Below, in pieces: positions 1-6,258 of a stretch of DNA of 6,258 nt (position 1 is the first letter of the stretch; each line of letters begins with the position of its first letter). Both the position numbers and the translations under genes were made by a program. This DNA comes from JBBRLA01 sp038231615 (lineage in GTDB: Bacteria > Myxococcota_A > Polyangia > Palsa-1104 > JAEUJZ01), in contig JBBRLA010000529.1 in the NCBI GenBank assembly GCA_038231615.1, positions 1-6,258 on the forward strand, read 5' to 3'. The notes below the pieces were generated by a model. That model had not been told where the DNA came from. It searched no databases and saw nothing but the letters and a program-made list of their open reading frames with translations.

Positions 1-343
1 GCGGGTCGCGGTGGCCCCCGAAGGGCTGTAGCGCCCAGCCCTCGCGGCCGTCAAAGGCGTCGACGGCGGTCAGCCCCTGCAGGGTCAGTTCGGTGCGCAG
101 CATGCCGGGGCGCTTCTGCACCTGCCCAAAGGCCATCTCCAGGTTGAAGTCCCCATCGCCAAAGTGGACCTTCCCCGTCAACCGCAGGGAGCGCAGGGCG
201 CGCAGCTTCTGGATGCCGCCGCGGGCCTCAAGGTGGCGCGCGACCAGTTCGTCCGCCGAGAGGGCGTGCGCCGATGGGATCGAGCAAAACCAAGAGCTGA
301 AATAGACCGCGCCCAAAAGGACGATCCCGCAGACATTCCGCAT
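1..343 (-). CDS. Exported LolA-like / outer-membrane lipoprotein-sorting family protein, N-terminal part (3' end beyond window)
   Basis: The reading frame starts at an ATG (343-341) and stays open to the window edge, giving 114 residues without a stop. Residues 1-27 look like a Sec signal peptide: a short basic start (MRN), a hydrophobic core (GIVLLGAVYFSSWF), and a signal peptidase I-type SAHA end before LSADE. The mature part opens with ELVARHLEARGGIQKLRALR followed by LRLTGKV. That opening is typical of periplasmic proteins annotated as outer membrane lipoprotein-sorting (LolA-fold) proteins, which bind lipid or lipoprotein in the envelope. The later pattern (LEMAFGQVQKRPGMLRTELTLQG, then FDGREGW) fits the same group. 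A GGAGG Shine-Dalgarno lies 5 nt before the ATG and fixes the start. The gene follows rnhA on the same strand after 86 bp, so the two may share a transcript. Family assignment is by recognition of the opening pattern; the precise role is unknown. Confidence 0.75.
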   Translation of the reverse strand, partial: MRNVCGIVLLGAVYFSSWFCSIPSAHALSADELVARHLEARGGIQKLRALRSLRLTGKVHFGDGDFNLEMAFGQVQKRPGMLRTELTLQGLTAVDAFDGREGWALQPFGGHRDP

Positions 344-348
344 GCTGG

Positions 349-353
349 CCTCC
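349..353 (-). promoter_or_regulatory. Shine-Dalgarno GGAGG of the exported protein gene
   Basis: On the minus strand GGAGG lies 5 nt before the ATG at 343. It is the clearest ribosome binding site in the window and supports that start codon. Confidence 0.7.
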
Positions 354-397
354 AGACCACCGCAGAGTATGTCCGAATGTCCGCGCCCCGCGACGAC

Positions 398-422
398 AAA
401 AGGGGAAAAAAGGGGAGAAAGG
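398..422. repeat. 25-nt polypurine tract with repeated A-run/GGGG units
   Basis: The plus strand is entirely A and G here, with AAAAGGGG (398-405) followed by AAAAAAGGGG (406-415) and AGAAAGG. On the minus strand it is a C/T tract starting just after the rnhA stop codon. There is no hairpin before it, so it is not a standard intrinsic terminator. It fills part of the 86-bp gap between rnhA and the downstream exported protein gene. Confidence 0.5.
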
Positions 423-429
423 TGCCGCC

Positions 430-1134
430 CTATCGTCGGTTCAGCACCGCCGTGCGCGCCAGCTCGTCACAACGCTCGTTCTCCGGCACCCCCGCGTGCC
501 CCGCCACCTTCACCAGCCGCACATCGACGAACTCCCCGGCCACCTTGCGCAGCTGGGTTACCAGATCCTGGTTCGCCTTGGCCTTCCAGCCCTTTCCCAG
601 CAGCCCCAGCGCATACGCCGAATCCGAATACACCACCACCGTCCGGTCCCGCGTCACCATCTCCAGGCCCCGTAGGATCGCCGTCAGTTCCGCCACGTTG
701 TTGGTCCCGATCCCCAGATATTCCGACACCTCCCGGCGCTCGTCCCCGTAAAGCAGCACCACCCCGATGCCCATCGGTCCCGGGTTCCCGGTGCACGCCC
801 CGTCGGTGTAGATGTGGATCGCGTCCTCCGGCACGTCCCCCTTGTCATGAAGCGCGCCGTTGCCGATGTGGCTGCCGTTGCGCTTCGCCGCGGGCTTGGC
901 GGGCTTTGCCACGGGCTTTCCCGCCTCGGCGGGTGGGCCGGGCCGGGCCTGCTCTTCGGAGAGCACCAGGGGGTCGTCATCCGCCAAGAGGTTCGACCCC
1001 GCCGCCCGGTACACCTTGCCCCCGGGGTTGTAGATCACGTCGGCCCGCCCGTCGGGGCCGAGCAAGGGATTCCCGCTCGGGTCCGTGCGGACCCACACCT
1101 TCTGGGCTTTCAGTCGTTTTCGTATCCAGGCCAC
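430..1134 (-). CDS. rnhA: Ribonuclease HI with an N-terminal extension
   Basis: The protein has 234 residues. RNase HI cuts the RNA strand of RNA:DNA hybrids (R-loops, Okazaki primers) in the cytoplasm using two metal ions. The catalytic domain spans about residues 104-234: YTDGACTGNPGP carries D111, NNVAEL carries E149, YSDSAYAL carries D171, and ERCDELA carries D223. H213 lies in the VAGHAG loop. All acidic residues of the active site are therefore present. E. coli RNase HI is about 155 residues; the extra ~100 residues here comprise a conserved-looking block (about 1-50, with KVWVRTD, GNPLLGPDGRADVIYNPGG and KVYRA) and a Pro/Ala/Lys-rich linker (about 60-100). The block does not look like the eukaryotic-type hybrid-binding domain. 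The start is a GTG at 1134 with AAGGA 4 nt upstream. The gene diverges from murA and may be cotranscribed with the exported protein gene downstream. Confidence 0.95.
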   Translation of the reverse strand: MAWIRKRLKAQKVWVRTDPSGNPLLGPDGRADVIYNPGGKVYRAAGSNLLADDDPLVLSEEQARPGPPAEAGKPVAKPAKPAAKRNGSHIGNGALHDKGDVPEDAIHIYTDGACTGNPGPMGIGVVLLYGDERREVSEYLGIGTNNVAELTAILRGLEMVTRDRTVVVYSDSAYALGLLGKGWKAKANQDLVTQLRKVAGEFVDVRLVKVAGHAGVPENERCDELARTAVLNRR

Positions 1135-1227
1135 GTTGTCCTTATAACTCCGATGTCTTCAGCCGGGGAACCGGAAAAGCAGCAAACTTGCGCCCCTGCC
1201 ATCCCTCGGGCAACATCTGTTCCCCTC
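1135..1227. promoter_or_regulatory. Divergent intergenic region between rnhA and murA
   Basis: These 93 bp must carry the 5' signals of both genes. On the minus strand TATAAG (1147-1142) lies close upstream of the rnhA GTG. It could be a -10 hexamer giving a transcript that starts almost at the start codon, but the overlapping AAGGA reads equally well as a ribosome binding site. On the plus strand TTGCGC and CAACAT are separated by 17 bp and end 11 nt before the murA ATG; each matches consensus at only 3 of 6 positions. I see no clear Shine-Dalgarno for murA. The exact promoter positions are weakly supported. Confidence 0.35.
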
Positions 1228-2505
<1,278 letters not shown>

Positions 2506-2744
2506 GGGGGTAAGGTCCAAACCGCCTGACAGGGGTGACGAGCACGGCAGGGAGGGGTCCGTGACACCCCGAGGAGGGGATACGGGGGGGGGTGGGGCCG
2601 GGCAGGCGAAGAAAATCCCGGGCTGGTCCTTGCAAGGGTCGCGGCGGTGTTTAAAACCAGGGGATGGACCCGAAGACCTTCAAATCCAGCGGCTCACGGC
2701 GTATAAGACGGGGATTCTCTTTGGCCGCGCGCAGCGCTGGGCGT
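2506..2744. other. G-rich non-coding spacer after murA
   Basis: I see no convincing gene on either strand here. The plus strand is unusually G-rich, with long runs right at the murA stop codon (G4, G5 and G6 between 2493 and 2510) and again at 2576-2602. A weak 5-bp GGGGT/ACCCC hairpin (2554-2570) lacks a T-run. The spacer separates the intact core genes from the damaged cassette. On the minus strand, a short open stretch ending in KVFGSIPWF stops at 2651; it could be a remnant of DNA downstream of the broken gene at 2745, but this is unproven. Confidence 0.5.
2576..2602 (+). other. Potential G-quadruplex motif
   Basis: The plus strand has four G-tracts with short loops: GGGG (2576-2579), loop ATAC, G9 (2584-2592), loop T, GGGG (2594-2597), loop CC, GGG (2600-2602). 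This satisfies the usual pattern of four tracts of at least three G with loops of 1-7 nt. It lies 70 bp past the murA stop on the mRNA-like strand, so it could fold in RNA as well as DNA. Function is unknown; 3' end protection or transcription pausing are guesses. Confidence 0.5.
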
Positions 2745-3386
2745 TCAGATCGAATCGGGCCGCCAGTGGAGCCTGGGCAACGACTGAGAAAGCTCGTTGC
2801 ACAAGAGCCAGCGGTCGATGGTCTCGGCGAGAGAGCGGCCGGTTTGATAGACCTCTTCAATAGGATAGTCCGAGGCCGCCAGGGCCCGGTTGTGACGGCT
2901 GCCCAGACAGACGGCCGTCTTCGGCTTTTGCACGTCGTCATCCAGGAGCGTGCGATCCCGTTGCCATGCCTGGAACTTGTCCACATCCTGCCCCTGATAA
3001 TGCTGCCGACAGATCCTGATGGCCTGCTCCGTATTCTGGTACAGCCACGTTTCGATACAGTAAAAGGGGGTCAAGAGAAGGAGGCGCGCCAGCACCGGAC
3101 CGGGATCATCATGTCCGGGAGCGACCGCCGGCCTGCGACCGGATCGCGTGATCCGATAGACCACAAACTTCCGCAGGTCTTCGGCGAAGACACGAAACTT
3201 GGCCAGGTTCTCGGAACGCGCGCGTTGTCCCCAGGTGCGGTCTCCATCGATGTGATACACGACGAAGCTTGACCAAGCAGCTCCCAGAGTTGCTCAAGGA
3301 GGTCGAAGAGCTCAGCGGCGGGCGCAAAGGTATGGCGAAGAGCGCCTGCCTTGGGCCGTCCGGATGAGCAACTCGGTGGAGACCAC
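2745..3386 (-). pseudogene. Frameshifted gene for a DUF4276/TOPRIM-like hypothetical protein
   Basis: The best reconstruction starts at a GTG (3386) with AGGAGG 12 nt upstream and ends at a TGA (2747-2745), about 213 residues. The first part (VSTELLIRTAQG) and the last part share one frame. The middle (GRPKAGALRHTFAPAAELFD and LLEQLWELLG) is in another frame, and the outer frame has stops across it. Two compensating indels are therefore implied, near 3350-3362 and near 3264-3274. The last 172 residues are open: FVVYHIDGD with D47 and D49, SENLAKF, then LLLTPFYCIETWLYQNTEQA with E112. From memory, a DxD strand followed later by an E-[TA]-W helix resembles DUF4276, a TOPRIM-like family found next to AAA ATPases; this is a resemblance, not a match. 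It diverges from the ATPase gene across 85 bp, so it may be a partner. The family is uncertain; the broken frame is clearer. Confidence 0.55.
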
Positions 3387-3471
3387 GAACGTGCCGCCCC
3401 TCCTGCCGCGTCAGTAGGTGGCAAGGAAGAAAGCTTGCATTTGACTCGACAATCAGCACGATCATCCACGC
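3387..3471. promoter_or_regulatory. Divergent intergenic region upstream of the ATPase gene
   Basis: These 85 bp separate the start codons of the broken minus-strand gene and the ATPase gene. On the plus strand there is a good -35-like TTGACT (3441-3446), but no -10 at normal spacing. GATCAT (3460-3465, 4 of 6 to consensus) sits 6 nt before the ATPase ATG, with no Shine-Dalgarno between them, as in a leaderless start. On the minus strand AGGAGG (3404-3399) precedes the proposed GTG. The assignments are tentative. Confidence 0.3.
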
Positions 3472-4996
3472 ATGAGTCGCCGCACAGACGAACAGATACT
3501 CATAGATCTGGTCCCCCCTGATCGTCCCATCGGCAACACCAAGCTGCGCCGTGCGCTCGCGGCTCGCTCCTGGGGCCAGGAAAAATACTGGAGGGTCCGG
3601 CAGCAACTCATCGAAAAGGGGCTTCTCGTCGCGGGCAAGGGGTACGGGGGCTCCGTTCGAAGGACCGATCCGCAATCGGAAGAACAAGAGACGGACAGCG
3701 AACCCGATGATCGGGAGACCAGCGATGGAGATTCGCCGTTCCCCGTCCTCAAGCATGTCCGGTTCAAAAACTGGAAGAGCTTTCGTGACGCGACTCTCTA
3801 TGTGGACCCTCTCACTATTCTGATCGGTACCAATGCGAGCGGCAAGTCCAACGCGCTGGACGGCATTCAGTTTTTGCACAGAACGGCCCTTGGCAAGGAA
3901 CTCGGCGTGGCGCTCACTGGGGACCCGAACCTCTCTCCCCTGAGGGGGGGGCGTCGATTGGGCCCCGACCCAAGGAGAAACGCGGTTCACCCTCGAAGCG
4001 TCCGTTCAGAGCGAAGACCTGCGGACCGAGTACGTTTATCAGATCACCGTGGATACCAGGCCCCGCGTGCAGATCCACAATGAGTCGCTCAAGCGGATCC
4101 GCCGCCGTCCCGGGACCGAAGCGAAGCCCTACGAAATCAACCTGATCACAACGGATCCCCCCGGACCCGACAGCCCCAGCGTCACTGCCCGGCTCTATAA
4201 CGGCAAATCGGGGACGCGCAGGGATGTCCTCCGTAGCGCCTCGCTCCTCAGTCAGCTCGTGGGCCTACCGCTCCCGCAGGAGGTCCAGGCCGGATGCGAG
4301 GCCGTCTCCCAGGCTCTGCGGAATATTTTCATCCTCGATCCGATTCCTTCGGGCATGCGAGCCTACCTGCCCTTGGCCGAGAGCCTGCGCAGCGACGCGG
4401 CCAACGTAGCTGGAGTTCTCGCCGCCTTGCCCAAGGACCAGAAGCAGCAGGTGGAATCCACCTTGACGAAATACATCAAGGAGCTGCCCGAGCGCGACGT
4501 GCGCAGGGTCTGGGCCGATACCGTGGGCCTGTTCAAGACGGATGCGATGCTTTACTGCGAAGAGGCGTGGATCCGTGGGGGGGCGTCCACCAAGGTCGAT
4601 GCACGCGGCATGTCGGATGGAACGTTGCGCATGCTGGCCATCCTCACTGCGCTCCTGACCCGCCCCGAGGGTAGCATCCTGGTGATCGAAGAGGTTGACA
4701 ACGGCCTGCACCCGTCGCGCTCCCACTTGCTCCTTCGCATCCTGAAGGAACTCGGCGCACGACGGCAGATGGACGTACTGGTGACGACGCACAACCCGGC
4801 CTTGCTGGACGCGCTCGGCCCAGAGATGGTGCCCTTCGTGATCGTGGCTCACCGGGATGTCGAGAGCGGCGAGAGCTTGCTCACCCTCCTAGAGGACATC
4901 GAGAGCCTGCCCAAACTCCTGGCTGGAGGGTCCCTTGGCGCGCTGAGTGCGCGAGGCCAGATCGAGAAGAGCCTTCACCCGGGCGAGACCGCATGA
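3472..4996 (+). pseudogene. OLD/ABC-type AAA ATPase with N-terminal winged-helix-like region, one frameshift
   Basis: After removal of one G the product is 507 residues. Residues 1-65 (DEQILIDLVPPDRPIGN, YWRVRQQLIEKGLLV, GGSVRR) look like a winged-helix DNA-binding region, followed by an acidic linker (about 66-88). The ATPase begins at HVRFKNWKSFRDATLYVDP. Walker A is GTNASGKSN (119-127), the ABC signature-like segment is MSDGTLR (380-386), Walker B is SILVIEEVDNGLHP with E406/E407, and the H-loop is VTTHNP with H440. This is the AAA_21/OLD-like layout, but without a C-terminal TOPRIM domain. As written, frame 1 runs from 3472 only to about 3951 before changing frame; the remainder is open from about 3953 to 4996. 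ATG 3472 is the only start after an in-frame stop at 3442. Such ATPases usually drive a nuclease partner in phage or plasmid defence. The frameshift may be true decay, phase variation or a homopolymer sequencing error. Confidence 0.85.
3944..3951 (+). repeat. G8 homopolymer at the ATPase frameshift
   Basis: Eight consecutive G follow CTGA. With seven G the codons read L-R-G-G-V-D-W-A-P-T-Q-G and continue into the rest of the ATPase; with eight the frame runs into unrelated residues. The run lies between the Walker A and signature motifs, so the upstream product alone could not be an active ATPase. Confidence 0.85.
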
Positions 4997-5160
4997 AAGT
5001 TCTCGTCATCGATACCTCGATTCTCTGTGTCTGGCTTGGCATTGCGGGTAAGGAAACCTGTGGCCCTGATGGGTTCTCACGTCGAAATCCTGACTGGCGA
5101 CTAGGGACTCAAGTCACGCGAACCCGCCCCCACTCTACCCGTGCCTCGACGGCGGCGTAG
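4993..5160 (+). pseudogene. PIN-like domain protein, truncated after about 27 residues
   Basis: The ATG overlaps the ATPase stop codon (ATGA at 4993-4996), which points to translational coupling within one operon. The product begins MKVLVIDTSILCVWLGIAG and continues KETCGPDG. The hydrophobic strand ending in D7-T8-S9 is the opening of a PIN-type ribonuclease fold (normally hhhDTNxL), where the Asp binds metal. After about 5072 the sequence no longer looks like the family (FSRRNPDW onward, basic and compositionally different), and the frame stops at 5160, giving only 55 residues where PIN proteins normally have 120 or more. The frame overlaps the 3' end of the minus-strand Uma2-like fragment, so foreign DNA has replaced the rest of the gene. 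The later acidic residues of the active site are absent, so the product cannot be a nuclease. The PIN call rests on a short segment. Confidence 0.55.
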
Positions 5161-5708
5161 GTAGCCCTGGCAGTGCTGGCGCAGACGATCCAGCCGGTCA
5201 GCTCGGCGAAGTCCTGGCAGGCTTCCACGCGGGCCAGGACGGAGGCCGCGACCGCGAAGCCGCGGGCCGAAAGCACGGCGAACAGGGCCTGCCTCTGGCC
5301 GTCCGCCACCCCCTCCTGGCGCTCTGCGTGGCGGATCTGGCGGATCGCCGGGTTGCCTTTGGCATCCAGCACCCGCACCACCGCATCGTCCGCCGCCGCG
5401 GCGTCCGCCAGGCTCCGCACCGGCAGCGGACTGGCGAGTGCGTCATCGGCGATCTCTCGGTCGAACAGCGACCAGGCCCCGCGCCACTCCTTGACCTCGC
5501 TGGTCTTCACGAAGATGGCGAAGACACGCCGCACGCCGCGGACGCAAATTTCCTCGGCCTTCTCAGTGATGTCTTTCAGCGACTGCTCGCTGACCACCTC
5601 AAAGGCCAGCTCTTCCAGGTGGCGCTTGCCGGTGGCGCCATCGATACCGTCGCGGCGGATGCAGACGTCGCTGGCGAAGTCGCTCCTGGGGCCATCCCAG
5701 CGGCCCTG
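5109..5708 (-). pseudogene. Uma2-like (PD-(D/E)XK fold) protein, N-terminally truncated
   Basis: The recognisable part has 199 residues, beginning QGRWDGPRSDFASDVCI with no start codon before it. The frame stays open to 5756 but has no ATG/GTG/TTG upstream of the GTG at 5597. Within it, SDVCI (D14) and LEELAFEVVSEQS (E37) occupy the places of the Uma2 motifs PDVxV and LxxEVxS. KAEEICVRGVRRVFAIFV fits the following helix and strand. The tail is AERQEGVADGQRQALFAVLSARG-like, a Glu/Gln/Gly-rich helix followed by ARVEACQDFAELTGWIV, as in large myxobacterial Uma2-like proteins. Uma2 proteins (DUF820) are predicted nucleases, often multicopy and of unknown role. The 5' end is cut near 5708, next to a hairpin and transposase debris, and the 3' end runs up to the truncated PIN gene. 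It is probably a non-functional remnant. Confidence 0.65.
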
Positions 5709-5734
5709 TGTCCCCCTGACATGTTCCCTCAGAC

Positions 5735-5755
5735 CCCCCCTGCCGCTCAGGGGGG
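5735..5755. other. Strong GC hairpin at the end of the IS91-like fragment
   Basis: CCCCCCTG (5735-5742) and CAGGGGGG (5748-5755) form a perfect 8-bp stem with a 5-nt loop. The transposase fragment's stop codon (5749-5747) lies at the loop and inner stem. No T-run follows on either strand, so an intrinsic terminator is unlikely. A hairpin just 3' of an IS91-type transposase is where the replication-origin end (oriIS) of such elements lies, which makes an element end a reasonable inference. Confidence 0.5.
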
Positions 5756-5947
5756 ATCAGCCTCCGGGCAGGGCGGGTCGGTGAACTCCCACTGCGATTG
5801 GACCGGATGCCGAGACGGCTGCACGGGCGGTGCAAAGGTGGGCTCGCCCAGGTTCTCGCACAACCGGGCGATCTCAATGGGGTCCAGCACCGCCGCCACC
5901 AGCTTCATCCTCCCGCCACACTGTGGGCAGGTGAGCACGTCGAATGG
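5747..5947 (-). mobile_element. IS91-like transposase, C-terminal fragment
   Basis: About 66 residues are recognisable, from PFDVLTCPQCGGRMKLVA to a stop at 5749-5747. The CPxCGG zinc-type motif followed by a short strand (KLVAAVLDP) and a helix (IEIARLCENLGEP) is the usual C-terminus of IS91/IS801-type Y2 transposases, which move by rolling-circle replication. The Pro-rich tail (QPSRHPVQSQWEF, PCPEADPP) fits the same group in GC-rich bacteria. The catalytic tyrosines and HUH motif would lie upstream and are missing. The frame is open only to 6010 with unrelated residues and then meets a TAG, so no active transposase is made. The fragment lies on the same strand as the Uma2-like remnant directly downstream, suggesting the element once inserted into or next to that gene. 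Confidence 0.65.
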
Positions 5948-6008
5948 AGTGCTCTGCGGGGGAACGGGGGCCCTGCTGACCGCTCCAATGGCGATGAGTG
6001 CCCTGCTC

Positions 6009-6017
6009 TGCTAGGCT
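6009..6017 (+). promoter_or_regulatory. Extended -10 promoter of the Uma2 gene, leaderless arrangement
   Basis: TGC-TAGGCT (6009-6017) matches an extended -10 (TGn plus a TATAAT-like hexamer). Only 7 nt separate it from the ATG at 6025, so transcription would start at or next to the start codon. No Shine-Dalgarno is seen between them. A convincing -35 is not visible, which extended -10 promoters can tolerate. Confidence 0.45.
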
Positions 6018-6024
6018 CGTGCCT

Positions 6025-6258
6025 ATGAGGACTGCCGCCGCCAAGAAGAACCCGCCCGTGCCCGCCACGCTGGCCGATCTGCTGGCGCTGCCCAATGAGG
6101 GGCAGGGTCATGAACTCATCGATGGAGAACTGGTGCCGAAAGAGACATCCGGCGAACATGCGCGGGCGCAGTCCCGGATGAACCGGGTCCTGGGCCCGCC
6201 CTTTGACCGCCGCCCCGGTGGGCGTCTGCCGGGGGGGTGGTGGTTTGCCACTGAGGCC
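6025..6258 (+). CDS. Uma2 family endonuclease-like protein (DUF820), N-terminal part
   Basis: The frame is open for 78 codons to the window edge. After a short basic start (MRTAAAKKNPPV), the sequence ATLADLLALP, GHELIDGELV and GEHARAQSRMN is the classic Uma2 N-terminus: a helix, the ELIDGEL strand pair, and the SGEHxxxQ helix with the conserved GEH (residues 43-45). RRPGGRLPGGWWFATE follows, where the first acidic active-site region (E77) begins. Uma2 proteins adopt a PD-(D/E)XK nuclease-like fold and are predicted nucleases of unknown biological role, often present in many copies in myxobacteria, cyanobacteria and actinomycetes. The rest of the active site (PDV and EVxS) lies beyond the window. 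ATG 6025 is the natural family start and is supported by the promoter just upstream. It does not continue from the minus-strand Uma2-like remnant, which is a different, diverged copy. Confidence 0.88.
   Translation, partial: MRTAAAKKNPPVPATLADLLALPNEGQGHELIDGELVPKETSGEHARAQSRMNRVLGPPFDRRPGGRLPGGWWFATEA

Noticed and set aside
814..1227. Open upstream extension of the murA frame to 814
   Set aside because: It overlaps rnhA on the opposite strand and reads as unrelated residues; MurA proteins begin at the equivalent of M at 1228.
2554..2570. GGGGT/ACCCC hairpin as a murA terminator
   Set aside because: The stem is only 5 bp with a 7-nt loop and there is no T-run after it.
2664..3272. Plus-strand open frame of 202 codons
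   Set aside because: It lies opposite the HIDGD gene, whose strand has the recognisable strand-helix motifs; this frame has none.
3109..3990. Minus-strand open frame of 293 codons across the ATPase start, including MIVLIVESNASFL as a possible TOPRIM opening
   Set aside because: Most of it is antisense to the ATPase, and its continuation is in the wrong frame for the HIDGD protein. A GTG with AGGAGG at 3386 is a better start for that gene.
4265..4852. Minus-strand open frame opposite the ATPase C-terminal half
   Set aside because: The opposite strand carries Walker B, signature and H-loop motifs; this frame is a Gln/His-rich shadow.
2745..4996. Toxin-antitoxin interpretation of the PIN-like gene
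   Set aside because: PIN toxins of VapBC type follow a small antitoxin gene. Here the coupled upstream gene encodes a 507-residue ATPase, so an ATPase-nuclease module fits better.
5173..6014. Plus-strand open frames across the Uma2-like and IS91-like fragments
   Set aside because: They are Ser/Thr/Ala-rich or Pro-rich shadows; the minus strand carries the recognisable motifs.

Overview
This is a GC-rich bacterial window with two intact core genes at one end and a degraded accessory region at the other. I infer Myxococcota or a related deltaproteobacterial lineage, perhaps Haliangium-like. The grounds are an RNase HI with a long, unusual N-terminal extension, Uma2-type proteins on both strands, and high GC with G/C-ending codons. 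The assignment rests on recall of protein families, not on a search.

Layout. Positions 1-343 (minus) hold the N-terminal part of an exported protein resembling LolA-type 'outer membrane lipoprotein-sorting' proteins; it runs off the left edge. Positions 430-1134 (minus) encode RNase HI (rnhA). Positions 1228-2505 (plus) encode MurA, diverging from rnhA across 93 bp. A G-rich non-coding stretch (2506-2744) with a G-quadruplex motif follows murA.

From 2745 to about 5072 there is a damaged cassette of three genes. On the minus strand (2745-3386) is a gene broken by two indels; its product has an HIDGD motif and a PFYCIETW motif, reminiscent of the TOPRIM-like DUF4276 group. Diverging from it (3472-4996, plus) is an ABC/OLD-type AAA ATPase with an N-terminal winged-helix-like region, interrupted by one extra G in a G8 run. 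Overlapping its stop codon by ATGA is the start of a PIN-like protein (4993-~5072) that breaks off after about 27 residues. The arrangement (OLD-like ATPase, nuclease-type partner, TOPRIM-like neighbour) recalls phage-defence modules such as PARIS, but it matches none that I recognise. All three genes are broken while rnhA and murA are intact.

From about 5072 to 6010 there is a patchwork of mobile-element debris on the minus strand: an N-terminally truncated Uma2-like protein (5109-5708), a strong GC hairpin (5735-5755) and the C-terminal piece of an IS91-like transposase (5747-5947). The window ends with the intact 5' end of a plus-strand Uma2 family gene (6025 onward). It has an extended -10 element placed so that its transcript may be leaderless.
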